64,000 bases of DNA from Alteromonas sp. V450 (GTDB taxonomy: Bacteria; Pseudomonadota; Gammaproteobacteria; Enterobacterales; Alteromonadaceae), in contig NZ_MODU01000004.1 of the NCBI RefSeq assembly GCF_001885075.1, forward strand, positions 1,860,001-1,924,000. Direction: 5' to 3'. Shown piece by piece: positions 10,290 to 18,347 of this stretch (its first letter is position 1; the number at the start of each line of letters is the position of its first letter). The notes under the pieces were generated by a model, which saw only the letters and a program-made list of their open reading frames with translations, did not search any database and was not told the origin of the DNA. The translations under genes were made by a program, and so were the position numbers.

Positions 10290-10317
10290 AAGTGTCTAGA
10301 GAAGTCTGGTCGATTCA
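10290..10317 (-). mobile_element. Left terminal inverted repeat of the IS3-family remnant
   Basis: Read on the minus strand the sequence starts TGAATCGACCAGAC and runs to TCTAGACAC, in the style of IS3-family ends (TGA...GGACAC). It lies about 35 bases upstream of the OrfA start, as expected, with TATAAT in between. No partner end was found to the left of the OrfA fragment. Confidence 0.6.
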
Positions 10318-10621
10318 AACTTTGCATACAAGCCCCCATCGATATATATTGAAGTATAGCGACGCCTGTTCTCACATCCCGAGCGCGTAGTGTTGAGCTG
10401 ATTTTTAAGTGCTATATCTTCATTCCACTTCAGTTCTGGAGAAATGACTTCGTTCCAGTCTTTTTCTAGAAACTTTTGAAGAGGGCTATTAGAAACTCGC
10501 CCTCAACTTTCCCTGAACACAAGAAGCCGCATTCCAGCTTTGGACTGGAAACGACAATTGATTAATACAAACGTTTTTTATGAATAATAAATATTCTAGT
10601 TTAACGAAAAAAGTTTACTCG
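10318..10621. other. Non-coding stretch between the IS remnant and the SDR gene
   Basis: No credible gene. It contains several CTGGAA/TTCCAG modules (10432-10470) and the right copy of the imperfect inverted repeat (10529-10550). The look is of degraded or repeat-derived DNA, downstream of both flanking transcription units. Confidence 0.5.
10529..10550 (-). repeat. Imperfect inverted repeat, right copy
   Basis: It starts GCATTCCAGCTTTGG; its reverse complement matches 3974-3995 at 19 of 22 positions, with weaker similarity continuing outward. It is the partner of the left copy, in opposite orientation. Confidence 0.5.
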
Positions 10622-11434
10622 TTATCGTTTCATCAGTTTTCCAATCACGCCCCAATAAGATACTGGCATCAACCGTTCGATAAACGACAAAATTTTTGCA
10701 TCGAGCCCTATGAGCAAACGGGACTTATCATTTTCAATAGCTTTAATAATCACACTCGCCGCTTTTTGAGGTGGAAACTTAAGAAATGCGTTCATCAATC
10801 TGCGCTGGCGAAATATTTCAGCGTCACTAGCACTTGCAGGTGCTTTAGCATTATCAGCAATCGACGTGGCAATGCCCCCTGGATGCACGACTAAGACGGT
10901 TACATTTGTATCTCTCAATTCATATCTAAGGGCATTACTAAAACCGCGAATGGCGAACTTACTAGCACTATATGCAGCCTGCCCAGGTGGAGAAATTAGC
11001 CCGAAAAGACTTGAAATATTGACTATTTTTGTGGGACTACCGACTTTGCGCATAGTCGGTAATATGGCGCGAATAAGCGAAACTGGAGCGTCAAAGTTAA
11101 TTTTCATTAGCCAGTTAAAATCTGTTTCGCTAACTTGTTCAAAACTACCTCCAAGTGCTACTCCTGCGTTATTTATCAGCAAATCGATAGAATTGTGTTT
11201 TATGAGAATTTCATGTGGCAGCGATTTCACATCTTCGGCTATAGACAGATCACAAATATGCAAGGTTACACTCTGACTGTGAGATGGTAAGCACGATACT
11301 GTTTCTTTCAATCCACCCTCATCGCGATCGACGAGCGCTAAGTTGCACCCCGATGCACATAGCTGGATAGCTAATGCTCTACCAATTCCACTTGCGGCAC
11401 CCGTTAATACTACGACACTTCCTTTAAGCTTCAT
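10622..11434 (-). CDS. Short-chain dehydrogenase/reductase (SDR)
   Basis: A 270-residue NAD(P)-dependent oxidoreductase, probably interconverting an alcohol and a ketone. It has the cofactor motif TGAASGIG at residues 11-18, NNAG in the middle, and the catalytic Ser plus Tyr-x-x-x-Lys in ISSLFG...YSASK. The start overlaps the end of the upstream hydrolase by 11 bases, so it is the last gene of a three-gene operon (monooxygenase, hydrolase, SDR). The same gene trio occurs in the mycobacterial mymA operon. The substrate cannot be read from sequence. Confidence 0.9.
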   Translation of the reverse strand: MKLKGSVVVLTGAASGIGRALAIQLCASGCNLALVDRDEGGLKETVSCLPSHSQSVTLHICDLSIAEDVKSLPHEILIKHNSIDLLINNAGVALGGSFEQVSETDFNWLMKINFDAPVSLIRAILPTMRKVGSPTKIVNISSLFGLISPPGQAAYSASKFAIRGFSNALRYELRDTNVTVLVVHPGGIATSIADNAKAPASASDAEIFRQRRLMNAFLKFPPQKAASVIIKAIENDKSRLLIGLDAKILSFIERLMPVSYWGVIGKLMKR

Positions 11435-12347
11435 GTTTATGCCCCGTGTGTAATTTTATATGGCCTAATATACTGTCGGCTATTCGATGAGACTGTATCG
11501 TATCTATTTGGTGACGTAGGCCACGTAACACTTGGTGCTTTGCTCCAGAAATAGCATTTGCTGTTGCAACACCGCCACTTGGGTGCACCATGCGATCAAC
11601 ATCACCGTGAATGACCAATGTGGGGGCTGACACTTTGTTGAGTAATCGAGTGCGATCACCTGATTTCATAATGGCGCCAATTTGGCGAAATACAGCTTTT
11701 GAATCACTTTTAGAACCGTTTCGATGCCACGCAAGCTTTGCATATTGCTGCCATTGACTTATCGCCCCTTCTGCATTGATATCGCCTATGTGAGTCATCA
11801 TGGCGCGATAATTTATAATCGCGTCACTTTCACTTTTCGGTGCCTTCGCTCTGGCAATTCGCCATAACGTAGAGTAAGAGGGTTGGCCTACTTTTCTACT
11901 TCCAGTAGTTGAAAATATAGAGGTCATTGAATCAACAACATCTGGGTAAATGCTTGCCAGTGTTTGCGCAATCATTCCTCCCATCGACATACCAACTACA
12001 TGTGCACTGTTGATGTTTAGCCCTTCCAAAAGCTGCGCAGTGTCTTCTGCCATACGCTCTAGCCCATATGCTCCATTTGGCGCTTTTCCTCGTAACTGTT
12101 GGAGCAAACTGGGGTGAGGAGTGGTGCTTCGAACTGAACGTCCCGCATCACGGTTATCAAAGCAAATCACTCGGTAACCGCTAGTCACCAACCGCTCTAT
12201 TAAGGCGCTTGGCCAGTACACTAATTGCAGCCCAAGGCCCGCAATAAGCAAAATTGTACCTTGTGTGTCGTTACCATGTTCCGCGTAGCAAAACGTATCC
12301 CCATTCTTTAGCGTAATAAATTGTTCCTGGTGTAAGGCTAGGCTCAT
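11424..12347 (-). CDS. Alpha/beta-fold hydrolase
   Basis: A 307-residue hydrolase, probably an esterase. The nucleophile elbow is GMSMGG (serine in the middle), the oxyanion region is LLIAGLGLQ, the likely acid is in VIHGDVDRMVHP, and the late histidine is in GLRHQID. No signal peptide is present. Its ATG overlaps the monooxygenase stop by 4 bases and its 3' end overlaps the SDR gene, so translation is coupled. In the operon it could hydrolyse an ester made by the upstream Baeyer-Villiger-type enzyme; this is inferred from context. Confidence 0.88.
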   Translation of the reverse strand: MSLALHQEQFITLKNGDTFCYAEHGNDTQGTILLIAGLGLQLVYWPSALIERLVTSGYRVICFDNRDAGRSVRSTTPHPSLLQQLRGKAPNGAYGLERMAEDTAQLLEGLNINSAHVVGMSMGGMIAQTLASIYPDVVDSMTSIFSTTGSRKVGQPSYSTLWRIARAKAPKSESDAIINYRAMMTHIGDINAEGAISQWQQYAKLAWHRNGSKSDSKAVFRQIGAIMKSGDRTRLLNKVSAPTLVIHGDVDRMVHPSGGVATANAISGAKHQVLRGLRHQIDTIQSHRIADSILGHIKLHTGHKHEA

Positions 12348-13837
12348 AGTGCCACCTCGGCAGTATTTTTTGTCTCAAGGCTCTTCTCAAACACCAAAGC
12401 AGGATCGTCCACCTTACCTTTACGAAATATCTTTACATCCTCTGCATAGTTCCAAGACATAGACCAAGGGAAATGGGTCCCCTGACGCGGTAACTGCTCG
12501 ATTGAACGTTGAATATATCCTGCACCGAAATTTAACAGCGGCTGTGTTTCCATTTTTGGGTCTGCAATAGGCGTACATTGTGAATAATCGTGCTGCTTCA
12601 TATGATTCAATAACCGCGTAAAATGCTCACACAGAAGACCTATTTTTAAAGTCCAAGAAGAGGATGTGTACCCTACTGCAATAGCAAAGTTAGGCACGCC
12701 ACTTAGTAACATCCCTTTGTATGTAACACACTGAGGAAGCGATACTGCCTTTCCATCTATTTTCGGAACGAGCCCCCCTAGTGGCAGCAGATTAAGTCCC
12801 GTAGCAGTAACTATTATATCTGTATCAATATGCTCACCAGATTCAAGTTGAATACCTGTTTCTGTGAAGTTTTTAATATTGTCTGTTACTACCGATGCAC
12901 TACCATTTGATAACGCTTTGAACAGGTCTCCTCCTGGTACTGCGCAGAGTCTCTGCTCCCATGGGTTATAAGGGGGGTTGAAGTGCGTATCAACCGGAAA
13001 TCCTTCAGGCAGCATTTTAGCATTCAAATCACGTATAATTTTTCGAGCGCGATTGGGAAACCGTTGGCAAAAAGCATATACCCAACGCTGCTTCGCAATA
13101 TTAAATCGCCGAGCAGCTTTGAAAGCTAAATTATCGCCGACTAGAGGTCTTAAATGCTTCGCTATAGGGTCTTGTGTTGGAACGGGCAATACGTACGAGG
13201 GCGTTCGTTGCAGCATGGTTACGTGAGAAGCCGCTTTTGCCATTGAAGGTACTAATGTGACAGCAGTAGCGCCACTTCCTATTACAACTACGCGCTTACC
13301 TTCATACTCTAAGTTTTCGGGCCATTGCTGGGGATGTATGATGTCACCTGAAAAACTCGACTGTCCGTTAAACTCAGGTGTATACCCTTTGTCATAACGA
13401 TAATAACCCGATGCATTAAAAACCCATCTGGCTGCGACTTTTTCAGTATGCCCTGTTTCTTCTGAGCGTAAGGTCACTAACCAATACTGCTTATCACTTT
13501 GCCAATTTAGCTCAACAACTCGTGTTAAAAAGCGTATTTTTTCTCTGATGCCATTCTCATTTGCTGTTTGCTCGATGTATGCCTTGATGGAGCTACCGTC
13601 AGCAATAGCTTTCTTTTCTTTCCAAGGCTTGAAGTCGTACCCAAACGTGAACAAGTCTGAATCTGAACGAATACCAGGGTATTTGAATAGATCCCAGGTC
13701 CCTCCCAGATCTGCACGAGCTTCGATGATGGAGTAGGTCAAGTCCGAGCACTTACTTTGCAAGTGGTAAGCGCAGCCGATACCTGAAATACCTGCTCCGA
13801 CAATCAATACATCTAAAAATGGCACTGTGTTTTGCAT
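12344..13837 (-). CDS. AlmA-like flavin-binding monooxygenase
   Basis: A 497-residue FAD/NADPH monooxygenase. It has an N-terminal Rossmann motif GAGISGIG, the FMO/BVMO fingerprint FSGDIIHPQQWP (FxGxxxHxxxWP), a second Rossmann motif VIGSGATAV and a late ATG motif (VTATGLNLLP). Length and many blocks (GGTWDLFKYPGIRSDSD, MLQRTPSY) resemble the Acinetobacter AlmA long-chain alkane monooxygenase and mycobacterial MymA. The ATG follows GAGG at good spacing. It leads an operon with an esterase and an SDR, and a TetR-family gene is divergent. A strong promoter and a palindromic operator lie just upstream. A role in alkane, ketone or lipid oxidation is likely but unproven. Confidence 0.9.
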   Translation of the reverse strand: MQNTVPFLDVLIVGAGISGIGCAYHLQSKCSDLTYSIIEARADLGGTWDLFKYPGIRSDSDLFTFGYDFKPWKEKKAIADGSSIKAYIEQTANENGIREKIRFLTRVVELNWQSDKQYWLVTLRSEETGHTEKVAARWVFNASGYYRYDKGYTPEFNGQSSFSGDIIHPQQWPENLEYEGKRVVVIGSGATAVTLVPSMAKAASHVTMLQRTPSYVLPVPTQDPIAKHLRPLVGDNLAFKAARRFNIAKQRWVYAFCQRFPNRARKIIRDLNAKMLPEGFPVDTHFNPPYNPWEQRLCAVPGGDLFKALSNGSASVVTDNIKNFTETGIQLESGEHIDTDIIVTATGLNLLPLGGLVPKIDGKAVSLPQCVTYKGMLLSGVPNFAIAVGYTSSSWTLKIGLLCEHFTRLLNHMKQHDYSQCTPIADPKMETQPLLNFGAGYIQRSIEQLPRQGTHFPWSMSWNYAEDVKIFRKGKVDDPALVFEKSLETKNTAEVAL

Positions 13838-13846
13838 GCAAACCTC

Positions 13847-13872
13847 AAAGTGATAACAAGCGTTTTCACTTT
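13847..13872. promoter_or_regulatory. Palindromic operator, probably for the TetR-family regulator
   Basis: A 26-base interrupted palindrome with arms AAAGTGA and TCACTTT and inner pairs AAC/GTT; 20 of 26 positions are symmetric. It begins 10 bases before the monooxygenase start and covers the predicted transcription start of that operon. This is the expected place and form for a TetR dimer-pair site. Confidence 0.7.
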
Positions 13873-13901
13873 AATATATGTTGTTGCAACCGAGCCGTCA
13901 A
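13873..13901 (-). promoter_or_regulatory. Predicted promoter of the monooxygenase operon
   Basis: Minus strand: -35 TTGACG (13901-13896), 17-base spacer, -10 TATATT (13878-13873). The start would fall near 13866, inside the palindromic operator, giving a leader of about 30 bases. Confidence 0.7.
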
Positions 13902-13909
13902 TGCATAAT
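13881..13909 (+). promoter_or_regulatory. Predicted promoter of the TetR-family gene
   Basis: Plus strand: -35 TTGTTG (13881-13886), 17-base spacer, -10 CATAAT (13904-13909). It overlaps the opposing monooxygenase promoter, so the two probably compete. The start would be near 13916. Confidence 0.5.
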
Positions 13910-13918
13910 ATGCTGACT

Positions 13919-14581
13919 ATGAAAAATAATTCTTTAACATCCGAAGCATCAACAGAGCGCACGTATTCGGGCATCTCAATGTCCGAGAGAATTGTGCTGC
14001 GCCGCCAGCGATTTATTGAAGCAGGTATTTTACTGTTTGGCACTGTGGGATTTCAGTCTACAACTATGCGTATGCTGACGGCACAAACAGAGTTAACAAA
14101 CCGTTATTTCTATGAATCGTTCTCGAACTTAGAAGATTTGCTCGTAGCCTGCTACGAGAAACTGATGGATGATTTTCGTCATCAATTAAAAGAGGTGCTT
14201 GAAAAAGCAAGAGAAAATAGCGAGCCGTCGCAGCGCATTCGCCCGGGGTTAGAATGCTTTTATCGATCCATGTCTGACCCAAAGTTTGCCCGAATCACGC
14301 ACGCCGAAGTATTAGGCGTAAGTGAACGCGTTGACCGGCTTTATAGTCGTTGCTCAGCAGATTTTGCCGCTTTGATGATGTCTTATTTAACTTCGTCTTT
14401 ACCTGCCAAAAAACAACTATCTGATACGCAAATGCAGTTTGTTGGTGCGGCGCTAACAGGCAGCTTAATTAATAGTGCAATGGTATGGGTAAACAGCCAA
14501 TATCAAGCCGATATCGACGATGTTATTGATACGTCGCTTGCTATTTTTATAGGCACAGTTAACCAGTTGCAGTTAAATTAA
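13919..14581 (+). CDS. TetR/AcrR family transcriptional regulator
   Basis: A likely repressor of the divergent monooxygenase operon. The helix-turn-helix lies in the first part (RQRFIEAGILLFGTVGFQSTTMRMLTAQ, then the recognition segment TNRYFYESFSNLEDLL), followed by an all-helical ligand domain. The frame stays open upstream to a TTG inside the monooxygenase gene, but the predicted promoter makes ATG 13919 (221 codons) or ATG 13979 (MSERIVLRR, 201 codons) more sensible; neither has a strong ribosome site. The ligand is unknown but is probably a substrate of the operon. Confidence 0.88.
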   Translation: MKNNSLTSEASTERTYSGISMSERIVLRRQRFIEAGILLFGTVGFQSTTMRMLTAQTELTNRYFYESFSNLEDLLVACYEKLMDDFRHQLKEVLEKARENSEPSQRIRPGLECFYRSMSDPKFARITHAEVLGVSERVDRLYSRCSADFAALMMSYLTSSLPAKKQLSDTQMQFVGAALTGSLINSAMVWVNSQYQADIDDVIDTSLAIFIGTVNQLQLN

Positions 14582-14607
14582 AGCGCTCCGCTGCCTACAG
14601 CCATTTC

Positions 14608-15432
14608 TTATATCGCAGGATCGAAAGAGGAATGCGCCCTCTCTCGCTCTTGGTTTTCCGTTAGGTCGAAACCCGTTTCAGCGAAATCTTCAGCGCTAAT
14701 GTTATGCAAGTTCTCCGTGCATACTTCACCGCCCAAAGATTGAATAACCTTGCACATCTCTTCCACTTTGGTGTCCATTTGGTGCATGTGTTCAAGCATG
14801 ATGCCCATAGCATTGGCTACCGGGTCAGGGTTATCTGGCGCTACGGCGTAGGCATCAAACCCATATTTTTGCGCAATTTTGTCTCTTTGCGGGTTAACGG
14901 TAGCACTTGCATCTTGTTGCTTGGAAATAATAACGCGGCCAGGAATTCCAACCGCGGTAGCACCGTCAGGAATGTCCTTTACCACGACCGAATTAGACCC
15001 TACTTTGGCATTTTCACCAATAACAATAGGCCCCAACACTTTGGCGCCAGCGCCGACAACTGCACCATTTTTGAGGGTTGGATGGCGCTTACCCGCTTTC
15101 CAGCTAGTACCGCCAAGCGTAACGCCGTGGTAAAGGGTGACATCATCGCCAATTTCTGCGGTTTCACCAATGACCACACCCATACCGTGGTCGATAAATA
15201 CCCGCCGTCCTAACGTGGCACCAGGATGAATTTCAATCCCCGTAAGCCAACGACTAAACGTTGATAAGGTACGTGCCAACCATTTCCATTCAGCCTTCCA
15301 TAGTTTGTGACTAATGCGATGCAGCCATACTGCGTGAAGACCTGGATAGTTAGTCAATACTTCAAAGGTGTTTCTGGCCGCTGGGTCGCGATGAAAGACA
15401 CCTTGAATATCATCTTTTATACGGGCGAACAT
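14608..15432 (-). CDS. cysE: Serine O-acetyltransferase CysE
   Basis: Makes O-acetylserine from serine and acetyl-CoA, the first committed step of cysteine synthesis. The 274-residue product (E. coli 273) starts with the helical domain and then has the left-handed beta-helix hexapeptide repeats, with [21 protein letters not shown] and [13 protein letters not shown] at about residues 90-135. Its ATG lies 5 bases after the trmJ stop, so the two form an operon. In many gammaproteobacteria cysE sits next to iscR; here about 10 kb of accessory genes separate them. Confidence 0.96.
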   Translation of the reverse strand: MFARIKDDIQGVFHRDPAARNTFEVLTNYPGLHAVWLHRISHKLWKAEWKWLARTLSTFSRWLTGIEIHPGATLGRRVFIDHGMGVVIGETAEIGDDVTLYHGVTLGGTSWKAGKRHPTLKNGAVVGAGAKVLGPIVIGENAKVGSNSVVVKDIPDGATAVGIPGRVIISKQQDASATVNPQRDKIAQKYGFDAYAVAPDNPDPVANAMGIMLEHMHQMDTKVEEMCKVIQSLGGEVCTENLHNISAEDFAETGFDLTENQERERAHSSFDPAI

Positions 15433-15437
15433 AGTGT

Positions 15438-16202
15438 TTACTCTTTTTCTTCTATCGCTGGTGCAGGGTCTGCATCGCCTGAATTAGCATTCTTCACCGA
15501 TTTATCGATAGACGCCAATATACCGCGTAATATATTAAGCTCTTGAGACTCAGGGCGTGCTCGGTTAAACAAGCGGCGCAGCTTAGTCATAACCACACCT
15601 GGGTGGCTTTTACGAATGAACGAGGTGCCTTCCAGCGTGGTTTCCAAATGGGTATAAAAACGCTCTAAATCGTCATTTAGCGGGTATTCTTCTTCAACGC
15701 TTGGATAAGTTTCGCGATTTAAATACGCCATGCGAATTTCATAACACAGTGTTTGAACTGCAGCCGCTAGGTTAAGCGAGCTATATTCAGGGTTAGCTGG
15801 AATGCACATATGGAAGTGACATTGCTGCAATTCTTCGTTAGTTAAACCACTGTTCTCACGCCCAAACACCAAGGCGACCGGGTACTTTTCTACTTCTTGG
15901 ACCAGCTTTTCGCCACAGTCGCGCGGGCCTAACATAGGCCATGAATGCGTGCGAGAGCGTGCAGATGTCCCTACTACCAAGCCACAGTCTTTAACTGCCT
16001 CTTCCAGCGTGCTTACAATTTTCGCGTTAGCAAGCACATCACCAGCCCCTGCCGCCAATGCACTGGCTTGGCCGTCTGGCTCATTTACTGGGTCGACAAG
16101 ATATAAGCTGCTCAGCCCCATGGTTTTCATAGCTCTTGCTGTCGAGCCGATGTTTCCCGTGTGAGACGTGTTAACTAAAATAATGCGAATATTCTCGAGC
16201 AT
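15438..16202 (-). CDS. trmJ: TrmJ, tRNA Cm32/Um32 2'-O-methyltransferase
   Basis: A SPOUT-class enzyme that methylates the ribose of nucleotide 32 in several tRNAs with SAM. The 254-residue product has the N-terminal [20 protein letters not shown] block, the SAM-knot segment [17 protein letters not shown] at about residues 110-126, and the [10 protein letters not shown] motif. Transcribed leftward with cysE and divergent from suhB, an arrangement also known from E. coli. Confidence 0.95.
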   Translation of the reverse strand: MLENIRIILVNTSHTGNIGSTARAMKTMGLSSLYLVDPVNEPDGQASALAAGAGDVLANAKIVSTLEEAVKDCGLVVGTSARSRTHSWPMLGPRDCGEKLVQEVEKYPVALVFGRENSGLTNEELQQCHFHMCIPANPEYSSLNLAAAVQTLCYEIRMAYLNRETYPSVEEEYPLNDDLERFYTHLETTLEGTSFIRKSHPGVVMTKLRRLFNRARPESQELNILRGILASIDKSVKNANSGDADPAPAIEEKE

Positions 16203-16457
16203 GCGTGTAATACCTACGTACTTATTTGGATAGCGTCTTTAATTCGATAATTCGCGATCTTGGCGCACTATCTTATAGACTTTAATAGTGTGAAGTTTAA
16301 CACAGCGGCAGTATAGATGGCTATTCACGCTATTGTGCTGGGATTTCATTTGCATCGTGCATATATTCTGGTAGACTCCGCCCGTTTTCGTAAACAACTA
16401 GCTATTTTTTATACAGCTGGTTTGTTTCATTGGTCTTTTACAATTGGTGGTTTATCT

Positions 16458-17234
16458 ATGCATCCTATGCTGAATATTGCGGTGCGCGCTGCGCGTGCGG
16501 CTGGAACAGTTATTGTTCGTGGTTTTGAAAAACATAATGAAGTAGCGACAGAGGCAAAAGGCTTGAACGACTTCGTTACTCAAGTTGATAAAGAAGCAGA
16601 ACAAGCAATTATTGCCAAAATTCAGCAGTCTTACCCGAACCATTGCTTCCTTGGCGAAGAATCGGGTGAAGTTTTGGGCACAGAAACTGAATATCAGTGG
16701 ATCATCGATCCATTAGATGGCACCACTAACTTTGTAAAAGGCATTCCTCACTTTGCCGTTTCAATTGCACTTCTTCACAAAGGTCGCTTAGATCAAGCGG
16801 TTGTTTTCGACCCAATTCGCAGCGAACTATTCACCGCGAGCCGTGGTCAAGGCGCGCAGCTTAACGGTTATCGTATTCGTGCTTCTAAGCCTCGTGACCT
16901 TTCTGAAACCATTATTGCTACTGGCTTACCGTTTAAGAACAAATCTCAATTTGGCGAATATGCGCTAAGCCTTAACAAAATTTTCCACGAAGTGGGCGAC
17001 ATTCGCCGCGCAGGTAGTGCAGCGCTAGACCTTGCTTACGTTGCAGCTGGTCGTCACGACGGTTACTGGGAGCGCGGCATTAAATCTTGGGATATCGCAG
17101 CGGGTGAACTGATTGTTCGTGAAGCCGGCGGTTTGGTAACAGATTTTAAAGGCGGAAACGACCCACTTCACAAAGGCGAAATTGTTGCTGGCAGCGTGAA
17201 AGTTGTTCAAGGCCTAGTTAAACATCTTAAGTAA
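16458..17234 (+). CDS. suhB: SuhB, inositol-1-monophosphatase family
   Basis: A Mg-dependent inositol monophosphatase that in E. coli also takes part in rRNA antitermination. The start MHPMLNIAVRAARAAG matches the E. coli N-terminus and is preceded by GGTGG, so it is preferred over the in-frame ATG at 16317, which would add 47 unlikely residues. Metal-site motifs are EESGE, DPLDGTTNFV and WDIAAGELIVREAGG. At 258 residues it has the usual length. A terminator follows at 17304. Confidence 0.95.
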   Translation: MHPMLNIAVRAARAAGTVIVRGFEKHNEVATEAKGLNDFVTQVDKEAEQAIIAKIQQSYPNHCFLGEESGEVLGTETEYQWIIDPLDGTTNFVKGIPHFAVSIALLHKGRLDQAVVFDPIRSELFTASRGQGAQLNGYRIRASKPRDLSETIIATGLPFKNKSQFGEYALSLNKIFHEVGDIRRAGSAALDLAYVAAGRHDGYWERGIKSWDIAAGELIVREAGGLVTDFKGGNDPLHKGEIVAGSVKVVQGLVKHLK

Positions 17235-17303
17235 GAAGTACCTTAAGTAAGCTCAACACCTTACATAGCTGAACACGTAGAGCCCTAAGGAAATTATTGA
17301 AGG

Positions 17304-17330
17304 AAGGCGCTATTTAATGGCGCCTTTTTT
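17304..17330 (+). terminator. Rho-independent terminator of suhB
   Basis: Stem AAGGCGC / GCGCCTT with a 9-base loop, followed by a T run, about 70 bases after the suhB stop. Confidence 0.8.
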
Positions 17331-17345
17331 GTAGCCATGTGGCAT

Positions 17346-17375
17346 AAAAAAACCGCATCATAGATGCGGTTTTTT
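17346..17375. terminator. Bidirectional terminator between suhB and secF
   Basis: Stem ACCGCAT / ATGCGGT with loop CATAG, flanked by A and T runs on either side. It serves the leftward secDF transcript and backs up suhB termination. Confidence 0.8.
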
Positions 17376-17396
17376 GTACGTTTCAAGGGTGTAAAA

Positions 17397-18338
17397 CTAA
17401 GGCATAGGATCTAAATCTGCGCCTTCCTTTTCCACTTGCGGCGGCATTAGGTCTTCTTTACTAATACCCAATGCAAGTGCTACTGAACTCGCAATATAAA
17501 CTGACGAGTAAGTACCTACTACCACACCAAATAACAATGCAGTAGCAAATCCGTGGATAAGCGCACCACCCTTGTAGAATAGCGCAACTAATACCAACAC
17601 CGTGGTTAATGAGGTGATGATTGTACGGTTTAGGGTTTGCGTTAGCGAGATGTTGATAATCTCAACAGGCTCACCTTTACGAATTTTGCGGAAGTTCTCA
17701 CGAATACGGTCAGATACAACGATGGTATCGTTAAGTGAATAACCAATTACCGCTAGTACCGCAGCTAGTACCGTTAGGTCGAACTCAATTTGAAGTACCG
17801 AGAATAGACCCAGCGTGAGGATAACATCGTGCATTAGCGCCGATACTGACCCCAATGCGAATCGCCATTCAAATCGCATCGCTACATAAACTAGAATACA
17901 CAAAAGTGCCACTAGCATCGCTAGGCCGCCCTGCTCTGTTAACTCTTCACCTACGTTAGGACCTACGAACTCGATACGACGCATATCAACCGAAGTACCG
18001 TCAGCACGCAGGGCAGCCAGCACCTGCTCGCCAATAGTCACGGCTTTAACGCCATCACGAGGAGCAATACGGATAAGTACGTCTTGGCTACTTCCAAAGT
18101 TTTGCACGATAGCATCTTCGAAGTTCGACTCATTAAGCTGAACCCGAATAGCTTCTAAATTTGCCGCATCTTCGTAGCCAACTTCAATTAGCGTACCGCC
18201 GGTGAAGTCTAGCCCCCAGTTAAGGCTATTAACGCCTAACGACACGAACGAACCTAAAATGAGTACCGTTGATAGCACCATCGCAGGAATGCGAAGGCGC
18301 ATAAAATTGACGGTATCGGAAAGTTTTAATAATTGCAT
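17397..18338 (-). CDS. secF: SecF, protein translocase accessory subunit
   Basis: An inner-membrane subunit that with SecD uses the proton gradient to help pull secreted proteins across SecYEG. The 313-residue product has one N-terminal membrane segment, a periplasmic domain starting at NWGLDFTGGTLIEV, and five further membrane segments in the C-terminal half, with the typical VIGYSLNDTIVVSDRIREN block. It lies 9 bases after secD in the yajC-secD-secF unit and is followed by a terminator. Confidence 0.97.
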   Translation of the reverse strand: MQLLKLSDTVNFMRLRIPAMVLSTVLILGSFVSLGVNSLNWGLDFTGGTLIEVGYEDAANLEAIRVQLNESNFEDAIVQNFGSSQDVLIRIAPRDGVKAVTIGEQVLAALRADGTSVDMRRIEFVGPNVGEELTEQGGLAMLVALLCILVYVAMRFEWRFALGSVSALMHDVILTLGLFSVLQIEFDLTVLAAVLAVIGYSLNDTIVVSDRIRENFRKIRKGEPVEIINISLTQTLNRTIITSLTTVLVLVALFYKGGALIHGFATALLFGVVVGTYSSVYIASSVALALGISKEDLMPPQVEKEGADLDPMP

Positions 18339-18347
18339 GTTACGTCC

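Noticed and set aside
10866..11276. 136-codon open frame on the plus strand
   Set aside because: Antisense shadow of the SDR gene, whose motifs are intact.
13832..13918. Earlier start for the TetR-family gene
   Set aside because: The first codon is TTG inside the divergent gene, and the predicted promoter lies downstream of it.
14704..15213. 169-codon open frame on the plus strand
   Set aside because: It lies wholly antisense to the well-supported cysE gene, with low-complexity composition and no ribosome site.
16317..16457. N-terminal extension of SuhB
   Set aside because: The extra 47 residues have no family match; MHPMLNIAVRAAR at 16458 matches known SuhB and has a ribosome site.
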